Below are positions 13,987 to 20,842 of a stretch of DNA of 64,000 bases, one piece after another. Position numbers and translations under genes: made by a program. Below the pieces are notes generated by a model. The model saw only the letters and a program-made list of their open reading frames with translations. It ran no database searches and had not been told where the DNA came from. Location: positions 62,001 to 126,000 of the IMG/VR virus record IMGVR_UViG_3300048672_000512; one strand, given 5' to 3'. The stretch's first letter is position 1, and each line of letters opens with the position of its first letter. The stretch comes from a virus.

Positions 13987-15940
13987 ACCTCTCAGCGCAA
14001 AGAAAAAGCTGTTTCTCCAAGCAAGAAACGAATACTACAATTCAGCTACTGGAGCTACCACGCTTACCGACGCCGAGTTTGACATTCTGGAAGATCAGAT
14101 TCGCAAGCTTGACCCAGAGTGGAAGGAGCTTCAACGTACAGGTATCTCGGCCGGCAAGAAGAAAGAAATTCCTCTTGTGTGCCAGATGCCTTCGCTTGAC
14201 AAGATACAAGCGGAAAACCCGGAAGCAGTCAACAAGTTTCTTTCTCGAATATCCAAGCTAAGCAGCAATGTTGAGCTTAGCGAAAAGCTTGATGGTTGCG
14301 CGTTGCAGGCTGTGTACGTTCTTGACAAGAAGCACTCCGTGTACGTGATGCAGCAGCTTATAACGCGAGGCGACGGTGTACTTGGCAAGGATGTTTCCTA
14401 CTTCATACCTCACTTGAAAAACGTTCCGGTAGCTATGGATCTGCGGCCGGCGCTGCGCAGCACACTACCGGAAAAAATAGTTGTGCGTATGGAAGCTGTG
14501 ATCCGTCGCAAAGACTTTAATGAAAAGTGGGCTACGGTGTTCGACTCTGCGAGGGCCGCTGCATCCGCTATATTCAATCGTCACGACGTGCATGCCGCTC
14601 TTGCAGACGTGCGCCTTGTCGCTATTCGAGTTCAGTACCCGTACTGGTCTATCAAAGCTGGCCGTGAGTTTCTGAAGTGTCATGAGTTTGAGGTTGTGCG
14701 TAGCAAGACGGTGCGAGTGGAAGAATGCACGGTTGAAAGCTTGACCGCGTCAGTTGAACGTATTCGAGAGTCTTCAAAGTACGACACCGATGGCTTAGTG
14801 CTTTGGACGTCTTGCATGCTTCAAGATTACCTTGAAGACACGGAAAAGCGCCCGCAGCATGCGCGAGCTTTCAAGTTGAATGACATTCAAGACGCAAAGC
14901 TCACAACAATAACACGTGTTGACTGGCAACCGTCGCCTCACGGCTACCTGATACCGAAGGCTCAGATTGAACCTCTAAAGTTCGGTGCGGTCACTGTCAA
15001 GCAGGTTACTCTGAATAACGCAAACTGGGCACATGAGCGTGGCCTGGGTGTCGGAGCCCAAGTCAAAGTGCTGCGTTCTGGTGAAATCATTCCAAAAATT
15101 GTTGCAGTGGTGAAGAGTGCTAAGTTCCAATTACCGTCCAGCAAGGAGGTAACTGGCTCGTATGAATGGGACAAGACGCATACGCACCTTGTTCTTGCAT
15201 CGAGCGTTGACAACAAGGAAGTGGTCGCTAAGAAGTTCAACCGCTTCTTCACGTCTTTGGGTATGGAAGACATTGCAATCGGAGTAGCTACCAAGCTTGC
15301 CGATGCTGGATTCACTTCTACTGCGCAGCTTGCTAATCTGCAATTGGCAGACTTTGCAAGCCTGCCTGGAGTGAAGTCTTCTGCAGCAAAGTATGCAGAG
15401 CAGGTGCAGCGAATTCGTGACTGTGAGTTTGACATGATCAGTCTCATGGTAGCTAGTGGCGTGTTTCCTAGAGGCGTCGGTGAAACTCGTTTGCGTTCTC
15501 TAGCTGCAGCAGTACCTACGCTTTTCAACATCAAAACATTAGATGAATCGGAAAAACTACGGTACTCTAACTATGTTGAGGCTGCAGCTGAAACAAAGGG
15601 TTGTGGACCCGCCTTCGCGGAAGCGTTGAAAGTAGGGCTTCCTGCATTCGCTAGATGGCTAGCCGAAGCAGACATTGAAGTTAGGGCTGTCAAGAAAGAA
15701 TCAAAGGTCATTGGTCCGCTGACAGGAAAGTCTTTCTCTTGGACTGGATATCGAGACAAGCAGCAAGAGCGCATCGTTGAAGATCTTGGTGGTCGCGTAG
15801 TTGCCTTCAGCGTCAAGAAGACTTCGGTTTTGTTCTACCAGCAAGGCTCCAGAGAAACAGCCAAGCCGGACAAAGCACGAGAGTCTGGAATTCCAGTCAT
15901 ATCCAATTTTGCAAAGTGGTTGGATACTGTGAAAGATTAG
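13973..15940 (+). CDS. ligA: NAD+-dependent DNA ligase (LigA family)
   Basis: 655 residues, near the bacterial LigA length. An N-terminal Ia-like region is followed by the adenylation site SEKLDG (Lys105), TRGDGVLGKDVS, an OB fold with LRSGEIIPKI, a helix-hairpin-helix region (ADFASLPGVKSSAA) and a C-terminal BRCT domain (~575-655). It seals nicks using NAD+, unlike the ATP ligases of T4 and T7. The Cys4 zinc finger normally found between the OB and HhH domains is not visible: that stretch reads YEWDKTHTHLVLAS and has no cysteines. Confidence 0.93.
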   Translation: MILPKPLSAKKKLFLQARNEYYNSATGATTLTDAEFDILEDQIRKLDPEWKELQRTGISAGKKKEIPLVCQMPSLDKIQAENPEAVNKFLSRISKLSSNVELSEKLDGCALQAVYVLDKKHSVYVMQQLITRGDGVLGKDVSYFIPHLKNVPVAMDLRPALRSTLPEKIVVRMEAVIRRKDFNEKWATVFDSARAAASAIFNRHDVHAALADVRLVAIRVQYPYWSIKAGREFLKCHEFEVVRSKTVRVEECTVESLTASVERIRESSKYDTDGLVLWTSCMLQDYLEDTEKRPQHARAFKLNDIQDAKLTTITRVDWQPSPHGYLIPKAQIEPLKFGAVTVKQVTLNNANWAHERGLGVGAQVKVLRSGEIIPKIVAVVKSAKFQLPSSKEVTGSYEWDKTHTHLVLASSVDNKEVVAKKFNRFFTSLGMEDIAIGVATKLADAGFTSTAQLANLQLADFASLPGVKSSAAKYAEQVQRIRDCEFDMISLMVASGVFPRGVGETRLRSLAAAVPTLFNIKTLDESEKLRYSNYVEAAAETKGCGPAFAEALKVGLPAFARWLAEADIEVRAVKKESKVIGPLTGKSFSWTGYRDKQQERIVEDLGGRVVAFSVKKTSVLFYQQGSRETAKPDKARESGIPVISNFAKWLDTVKD

Positions 15941-15959
15941 TAGTACACAAGGGGTTGTC

Positions 15960-16550
15960 GTGAACATATTTGCAGTAAACCGCGATCCGGTGCTAGCAGC
16001 AAAAGATCTGATAGATGGCCATGTAGGCAAGATGTGCTTGGAATCGGCGCAAATTTTGTGCACTGCGCATCGCACTTGTAAGTCACCTCTGTCCAGTAGC
16101 AAGCTAAGTAGGCTATACAAGGCAACGCACGTAAGTCATCCGTCATCAAAGTGGGTTTGCTACAGCAGAGATAACTATAGTTGGCTGTATGAGCACTTTG
16201 AAGCGCTCAGCGCTGAATACCAGCGCCGGTCTGCACACAAGAACCCTCATGCTTCTTTTGCTAAGCTTGGTGCTCTCTTGCGACCGTGCCAACTGGATTT
16301 CTACGATGACGGTTTTGTTCCGTGGTTTCCTGCAATGCCAGAAGAGATGAAACCAGCGTCAGGCTGTAGCGTAGACGAAATGGTGACTGCATACAAACAT
16401 TTTTATGTAGAAACCAAGCAGCCTTTTGCATACTGGACAGAACGTGCTGTTCCAACATGGTACAGAGAAGCCTGCGAGGCAAAAGGCCTTTGTGAGTACG
16501 AAGGCAAGCACAAAGATGGCCGGCGTTATAGGTTCATGCACACTGAGTGA
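15960..16550 (+). CDS. Conserved phage protein of unknown function
   Basis: 196 residues from GTG 15960, preceded by AAGGGG. The pattern begins with MNIFAVNRDPVLAAKDLID, then GKMCLESAQILCTAHR, HPSSKWV and NYSWL...EY, a conserved arrangement of His, Cys, Trp and Tyr I associate with an uncharacterised phage family. Conserved His/Asp positions suggest an enzyme, but no catalytic class can be assigned. Confidence 0.72.
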   Translation: MNIFAVNRDPVLAAKDLIDGHVGKMCLESAQILCTAHRTCKSPLSSSKLSRLYKATHVSHPSSKWVCYSRDNYSWLYEHFEALSAEYQRRSAHKNPHASFAKLGALLRPCQLDFYDDGFVPWFPAMPEEMKPASGCSVDEMVTAYKHFYVETKQPFAYWTERAVPTWYREACEAKGLCEYEGKHKDGRRYRFMHTE

Positions 16551-16558
16551 GAAACCAA

Positions 16559-16930
16559 ATGATCTTTCGTATTGCAACAACAATGTCCACAGAATTGACG
16601 CCTAGCGTAGTCGATCACGACAAGCTTGCGCAGGTGATTAATCAACGTGCATCCGAGCATCTTGGCAACGTTCTAAGTGTAGCTTTCTCAGAAGGCATCA
16701 GAGCAGGTAGCAAACCTGTTGACTTCCTAGAGAAAAGCACGCGCCCTGAGAAGATTGCCGAACAGGTTGCGTTTCTGGTGAACAACGATCTTAGCATCAT
16801 GCTTGACGGCCTGTCTCAGGAGTGGGGTGCTATCGACATGTATGCAACTGTAGAGTTTGAGGATAGCTACACGCTGATTGTTACCTTGAAGCCACGTTGG
16901 TATCATGCGGCTTCAAACGAGGTACATTAA
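16559..16930 (+). CDS. Hypothetical protein
   Basis: 123 residues from ATG 16559; a GTG at 16547 overlapping the previous stop is an alternative start. Helical N-terminal part and strand-rich C-terminus (YATVEFEDSYTLIVTLKPRW). It directly abuts the nuclease gene that follows, with no gap. No family recognised. Confidence 0.6.
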   Translation: MIFRIATTMSTELTPSVVDHDKLAQVINQRASEHLGNVLSVAFSEGIRAGSKPVDFLEKSTRPEKIAEQVAFLVNNDLSIMLDGLSQEWGAIDMYATVEFEDSYTLIVTLKPRWYHAASNEVH

Positions 16931-17893
16931 GTGCATAACAAAGACCAAGTTGTAAAAACCATTAGCGCGCTGCTTACTCAAATTACGCGACAAGGTACAG
17001 TAGGCCACAAAACGGATTACAAGCGAATCACGCAACTGCGATTCAGTAGTTTTCCGTTTTGTGGCCTATACTGGTTTCTGAAGCTGCCGGAAAGCATTCA
17101 ACCACATACGCGTAAAGACTTTGGTTTTGCTTACTTCACGTCTGTTGGAACAACGGTGCACAACGTGTTTCAGGAAGCAATTCAGTCTATAGTACCTGCA
17201 AACACAAAGCTACTGCATGACTATGTGTGCCGTCGATACGATTGTGGGCACCGACATCGCCTGCGATTCAAAGCACCAAAGGCTTGCACCAAGTGCAAAG
17301 GTAGCATCTTTGAAGCGTCTGAAGTGGAGGTTTCGCTTCAGGGCGCAAAAGGCCATATCGACCAGATTCTTGTGTGGGTTGACAGCGACGGTGAAATGCA
17401 CTTGATCGTGATTGACTACAAGACCACTACGTCTCAGAAAGTCAATTCCAAGAAGGGAATTCCATACAAAGAAAACATATCACAGATCCGAGCATATTGC
17501 GCTGCACTGACAGACGAAGGCTACAGCGTGTCGGCGTTTGTTCTTGTGTACATACCTAGAGACAACCCGTTTGCTCCGTGGCCCTATGTCGAAATGTACA
17601 CCGATGCAATGTACAAGAAAGACATGACGCGCATTAAAGGGTACAGCAAGCAGCATGCTGCTTGGACTTCAGTTGCTTCTGCAAAAGACGCAGTCGCTCT
17701 GCTTTCAACGCGACCCTGCCAAGATCCACTAGATGTCCCGGAAGACTATGCAGACTGCGAGTACTGCAAGCTGTGCACGCTAAGAAACACAGCTAAGATC
17801 AAAGAGAAAATCGCAGATGCAGAGTTGAAACTAAAGGGTTGGTTGCCAATCAATCAGCTCAACGTAAAACTCAAGGAAGGTAAGTTACCATGA
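16931..17893 (+). CDS. RecB/Cas4-like PD-(D/E)XK nuclease with probable Fe-S cluster
   Basis: 320 residues from GTG 16931. The nuclease core is GHIDQILVW (Asp144) followed by VIDYKTT (Asp162, Lys164), then a QIRAYC motif typical of RecB nucleases. Cys44 in FPFCGLYW and a C-terminal set Cys276, Cys279, Cys282 match the four-cysteine 4Fe-4S staple of Cas4/AddB-type enzymes. Between them is an extra zinc-ribbon-like insertion (Cys100, Cys105, Cys119, Cys122). It probably degrades or trims DNA ends in recombination; no CRISPR genes are nearby. Confidence 0.84.
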   Translation: MHNKDQVVKTISALLTQITRQGTVGHKTDYKRITQLRFSSFPFCGLYWFLKLPESIQPHTRKDFGFAYFTSVGTTVHNVFQEAIQSIVPANTKLLHDYVCRRYDCGHRHRLRFKAPKACTKCKGSIFEASEVEVSLQGAKGHIDQILVWVDSDGEMHLIVIDYKTTTSQKVNSKKGIPYKENISQIRAYCAALTDEGYSVSAFVLVYIPRDNPFAPWPYVEMYTDAMYKKDMTRIKGYSKQHAAWTSVASAKDAVALLSTRPCQDPLDVPEDYADCEYCKLCTLRNTAKIKEKIADAELKLKGWLPINQLNVKLKEGKLP

Positions 17894-17958
17894 CGTCCAC
17901 GCATGTGTTAGCTGTAATGCTGCTAGCCACTGCCTGTTGTTTGATTCTGGTTTTGTGA
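17890..17958 (+). CDS. 22-residue hydrophobic micropeptide
   Basis: ATG 17890 overlaps the nuclease stop (ATGA) and opens a 22-residue frame ending at TGA 17956-17958. From residue 6 it is almost wholly hydrophobic and includes a Cys-Cys pair, enough for one membrane span. The coupled start supports translation; a chance reading is possible. It lies in an otherwise empty 97-base gap. Confidence 0.4.
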   Translation: MTSTHVLAVMLLATACCLILVL

Positions 17959-17990
17959 ATGTTATCTGCAAACTTCATTAGGAGAATTTC

Positions 17991-18269
17991 ATGTATGACT
18001 TTCGTACTGGAGATCCTGTTCTTTTGGTAGGTGGTGACGATCACCCGCCGCTTGCCGCAGAAGGTGAAATCGTCAGACCTACGGATACGTTTGGCTACTG
18101 CGAGGTTTTCTTTCCACGTCATTACCCACCGCCTGAAAACGGTGATGAATCCTGCTTCTGCACTTGGTGCATACCTGTTGAGCACTTGCTGCCACTTCAG
18201 GACATATCAGAACTCGATATGCTTGAAGAACAGAACGCTATAAACCTTATGCTGAAATCCGGACTATGA
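17991..18269 (+). CDS. Hypothetical small protein
   Basis: 92 residues with a strong AGGAG site. The N-terminus (FRTGDPVLLVGG...GEIVRPTDTFGYCEVFF) looks like a small SH3-type beta barrel; the C-terminus is helical. Stop overlaps the next start. Function unknown. Confidence 0.65.
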   Translation: MYDFRTGDPVLLVGGDDHPPLAAEGEIVRPTDTFGYCEVFFPRHYPPPENGDESCFCTWCIPVEHLLPLQDISELDMLEEQNAINLMLKSGL

Positions 18270-18568
18270 ATGAACTTACTGTATCAATTGTTGACGTGTT
18301 GTTTCTTATCTGCCTAGGTGTTCTTGCAGGATACACCCTTCGCCATCTGGTTGCTCTGAGCGACAAGAAGTGGGAACGCGAGCAACGCGCAATGAAGAAA
18401 AAACTAGATAGCGCTATCGATGCAGCCTTGGAGTTATCTGTGCTTCCAACAATACGTATGGAAGTGCAAGAGAAAGCCAAGCTTGTAGCGCGCTGTGAGG
18501 CTGTACAAACACCGGTTCAAGCTTACGTTAGAGAATTGATTCTGAAAGACCTGGAGAACAAGCAATGA
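18266..18568 (+). CDS. Single-pass membrane protein with helical cytoplasmic tail
   Basis: 100 residues. Residues ~8-27 (VDVLFLICLGVLAGYTLRHL) form one membrane helix, followed by a charged, helical cytoplasmic part. It starts with an ATGA overlap and ends with another. Role unknown; the shape is that of a Rz-like or anchoring protein but no spanin feature is clear. Confidence 0.62.
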   Translation: MNELTVSIVDVLFLICLGVLAGYTLRHLVALSDKKWEREQRAMKKKLDSAIDAALELSVLPTIRMEVQEKAKLVARCEAVQTPVQAYVRELILKDLENKQ

Positions 18569-18792
18569 GCAACAAAGTCGTACACGTTGATTTCAAACAC
18601 AGGCTGTTGCTAAAGGCAGCCACTGAGCTAGCTAGGCAGATAGACCCAAAGAAGGTAGCGTCACGGTTTGACCTGTTCACCTTTGATTCAATTGTTGAAG
18701 ACGTAGCGAAGGATGCTGCAGTAGCCGCCCAACGCAGCGAGCAAGAAGCCTTGCGCAGTATTCTGGATCGAGCAGATAAACTGGACTGGTAA
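18565..18792 (+). CDS. Hypothetical small helical protein
   Basis: 75 residues, mostly helical, overlapping the upstream stop by four bases and ending six bases before the exonuclease gene. No motif recognised. Confidence 0.6.
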   Translation: MSNKVVHVDFKHRLLLKAATELARQIDPKKVASRFDLFTFDSIVEDVAKDAAVAAQRSEQEALRSILDRADKLDW

Positions 18793-18798
18793 CTGCAG

Positions 18799-19701
18799 AT
18801 GGAAATCGGAGTATTCTGCGATGGCAACTGGTTACTGTATCGAGCGTACTCCGTTGTAAAAGACAGTCCGCAATATAAGACCAAGACAGCGCTACAGGTT
18901 CTGTCTTGGTTTGTCGAGTACAGCATACGGTTGCGAGCTACCCACGGGGCTTTGTGTTTTGACGGTGCTAAGAACTTTCGAGTTCAGATATATCCGGAAT
19001 ACAAAGCCAATCGTTCCGACAAGGAAAAACATTCGCGCACGTCAGACGCAAGCCTCAACAAGGATGCAGTGTACGAGTGTCTACCTGTTACGCAAAAGCT
19101 ATTTCAAGAAGTAGGTCTGCCTTGTTTTCAGGTTGATGATCTGGAAGCAGATGACCTTCTAGCAGCTGGTGCGTTTCGGTTCACACGCACAAACGAAAAG
19201 CAGTATCGAAAAGATCGCAAGGCTTTCATAGGCACGCTTGATAAAGACTTGCTGCAGTGCGTAGACAAGCAGGTTTGCGTATGGAATCCAGAAACCTTTA
19301 ACCGACCTGAAACCACCTACGATATTGCACGCGTTTGCCTGGAAAGGGGGCTGACACCAAAGCAGTTTCGAGACTTTCAGATTCTCATAGGTGACAAGCA
19401 AGACAACGTGCCAGCGTTAATGAGCGATGGAAAAGCAAAGAAGCTTGTGAAGGCACACGGTAGCTTGAAAGGTTACCTTGCTACAGAGGAAGGGGCTGCA
19501 TTCTTTGAAGAGCGAAAGCACGACCTCTTGCGAAACAAGCAACTCATAACAATGAGAAGGCTAGCTTGGCATCCTGACACCGATTCGCTGAAGCTACAGA
19601 TCAACCCATCATACAAGAAGGTTTGCGCAGACTATGGACAGACTCCAAGCGTATTACAAGCAGCAAGAATGCAGTGGTCAACCACAAAGCGTCTCTTCTG
19701 A
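18799..19701 (+). CDS. 5'-3' exonuclease / RNase H of the FEN family
   Basis: 300 residues, like T4 RNase H and the Pol I 5' nuclease domain. Metal-binding acidic motifs are in place: VFCDGNWLLYRAY, CFDGAKNFR with YPEYKANR, DDLEADDLLA, GTLDKDLLQCV and IGDKQDNVP (H3TH region). It should remove RNA primers and flaps before sealing by the LigA-type ligase upstream in the same unit. It does not extend into a polymerase domain. Confidence 0.9.
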   Translation: MEIGVFCDGNWLLYRAYSVVKDSPQYKTKTALQVLSWFVEYSIRLRATHGALCFDGAKNFRVQIYPEYKANRSDKEKHSRTSDASLNKDAVYECLPVTQKLFQEVGLPCFQVDDLEADDLLAAGAFRFTRTNEKQYRKDRKAFIGTLDKDLLQCVDKQVCVWNPETFNRPETTYDIARVCLERGLTPKQFRDFQILIGDKQDNVPALMSDGKAKKLVKAHGSLKGYLATEEGAAFFEERKHDLLRNKQLITMRRLAWHPDTDSLKLQINPSYKKVCADYGQTPSVLQAARMQWSTTKRLF

Positions 19702-20038
19702 GACTACGCATTTGTTTTTGAAGGAAGTTGACGTAAGAAAGCTCCCTGAACCGGTTGTTGAAACAGTAACTATAGGCAACACAGCAAAGGTGAAAGTTGC
19801 CTCAATTGCTGGAATTATTCCAGTGTACGCATACGTTCAGACCTCCGGCGGAATGACGGTTACGGGTAGGCATTACTGGACAGACCTCGTGTTTACCAGC
19901 ACTGACGTAACTAAGGACTTGCTTGGCGCGCACGTAAAAATCTCTATCGAGAACTCCAAGGCTACTTACGAAGGCTTGTTAACAGAACACTGCGCCGACG
20001 AGTACACTGCTAAAATCGATATCGCATATCTCAAATGA
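19634..20038 (+). CDS. Hypothetical protein overlapping the exonuclease 3' end
   Basis: 134 residues if begun at ATG 19634, which overlaps the exonuclease by 68 bases; no other ATG lies upstream of residue 74, so this start is used with reserve. The part outside the overlap (LFLKEVDVRKLPEPVV onwards) is strand-rich and looks like a real small domain. Stop overlaps the next start. Confidence 0.55.
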   Translation: MDRLQAYYKQQECSGQPQSVSSETTHLFLKEVDVRKLPEPVVETVTIGNTAKVKVASIAGIIPVYAYVQTSGGMTVTGRHYWTDLVFTSTDVTKDLLGAHVKISIENSKATYEGLLTEHCADEYTAKIDIAYLK

Positions 20039-20250
20039 ACTGGCAACAAGCTGTAAACTGGATGAAGCTTGGTTCCAGCGTCAAGCGCGAGTCTGCAAAT
20101 ACTGACGGTGTTCCTTGTGAACCTTGCTGCTTGATGTGGGCCTGGACGCCAGAGAATCAGATTGTCAGAGTGTTCATCGGCAAGGAAAGCAAAGAGTTGT
20201 TCGTCCCAACTACCGAGGACGAGTCTGCTACCGACTGGGTAGTTTGTTAA
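20035..20250 (+). CDS. Possible Tad2-like (DUF2829) anti-Thoeris protein
   Basis: 71 residues. The start MNWQQAVNWMKLGSSVKR and the end FVPTTEDESATDWVV match the layout of DUF2829/Tad2 proteins: an opening helix with an AL/AV-x-x-M-x-x-G-x-x-V-x-R pattern and a closing T-x-x-D-x-x-A-x-DW. Tad2 proteins sequester the signal molecule of the Thoeris defence system. The protein is shorter than typical members and the central region (EPCCLMWAWTPENQIVRVF) is divergent, so function is a hypothesis. ATGA overlap with the upstream gene. Confidence 0.5.
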   Translation: MNWQQAVNWMKLGSSVKRESANTDGVPCEPCCLMWAWTPENQIVRVFIGKESKELFVPTTEDESATDWVVC

Positions 20251-20266
20251 TAAAGGAAAGAACCAA

Positions 20267-20599
20267 ATGCCTACAAAGCAACTGAAAAAGCGCACAGAGG
20301 CCGGCGTCGTAGAAAAGTCTTCAGAAGCTCCTGAAACAAAGGCTGAACCAGAACGTAATCCGGATAACCTCTATACTATTCTAGAGCAGTTATCATTGAA
20401 CCTTGATAACTTAACTTCAGATGTAGACCTTTTGTACTCTAGACTGTACCCTGTCGTTGAGCAGATTCCTATGCTAGCTGTTCCGGAAGATCAAGGAAGA
20501 GGCGACTGCAAACTAGCCAGGGACTTATCAGAGCAGGTTCTTAAATTGCTCAAATTGGGCCGCTTGGTTGCTGATATGCATCGAGCACTACGCGTATAG
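20267..20599 (+). CDS. Hypothetical helical protein, last gene of the + strand unit
   Basis: 110 residues, with a charged disordered N-terminus (~1-40) and two long amphipathic helices (YTILEQLSLNLDNLTSDVD, then LARDLSEQVLKLLKLGRLV). AAGGAAAG ribosome site. It is the last + strand gene before the convergent terminators. No family recognised. Confidence 0.62.
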   Translation: MPTKQLKKRTEAGVVEKSSEAPETKAEPERNPDNLYTILEQLSLNLDNLTSDVDLLYSRLYPVVEQIPMLAVPEDQGRGDCKLARDLSEQVLKLLKLGRLVADMHRALRV

Positions 20600-20621
20600 C
20601 ACCTAAAACAGCCAACTAAAC

Positions 20622-20656
20622 AAACCCCTGAAAACTGCGTGTTTTCAGGGGTTTTT
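20622..20656 (+). terminator. Strong bidirectional terminator closing the + strand genes
   Basis: AAACCCCTGAAAAC (20622-20635) and GTTTTCAGGGGTTT (20641-20654) form a 14-bp stem with a 5-base loop, followed by TTTTT on the + strand. On the other strand TTTGTTTAG follows, so it may also stop - strand transcription. It lies 23 bases past the last + strand stop codon. Confidence 0.92.
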
Positions 20657-20694
20657 CGCTTCTGCACCCAGATACACGTCTCGGCCCGGAAACC

Positions 20695-20739
20695 CCTGTT
20701 TCCTGCTGTTTTTTCATTACGAAAACGATCGGAAACAGG
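20695..20739. repeat. Long imperfect hairpin in the convergence region
   Basis: CCTGTTTCC (20695-20703) pairs with GGAAACAGG (20731-20739), and inside these GTTTT pairs with AAAAC, with symmetrical 4-base internal loops between the two stems. It lies between two bidirectional terminators and has no T-run. No gene is visible in 20600-20842; apart from this hairpin and the terminators I see nothing there. Confidence 0.7.
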
Positions 20740-20790
20740 CACTAGGAGACTGGAAGCGTGCTTCGGAAACCATAGATTTCAGCCAAAAGA

Positions 20791-20824
20791 AAAGCCCCGC
20801 AACCACAAGGTCCGGGGCTTTTTT
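20791..20824. terminator. Bidirectional terminator closing the - strand genes
   Basis: AAAGCCCCG (20791-20799) and CGGGGCTTT (20813-20821) form a stem around a 13-base loop that itself holds ACC/GGT. TTTTTT follows on the + strand and TTTTCTTTT on the - strand. It is 22 bases beyond the stop of the last - strand gene. Confidence 0.92.
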
Positions 20825-20842
20825 ACGTCTGTACTTGCGCCG

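Noticed and set aside
16931-17893. Cas4-like nuclease as evidence for a CRISPR system
   Set aside because: No repeat-spacer array and no other cas-like gene is visible in the window.
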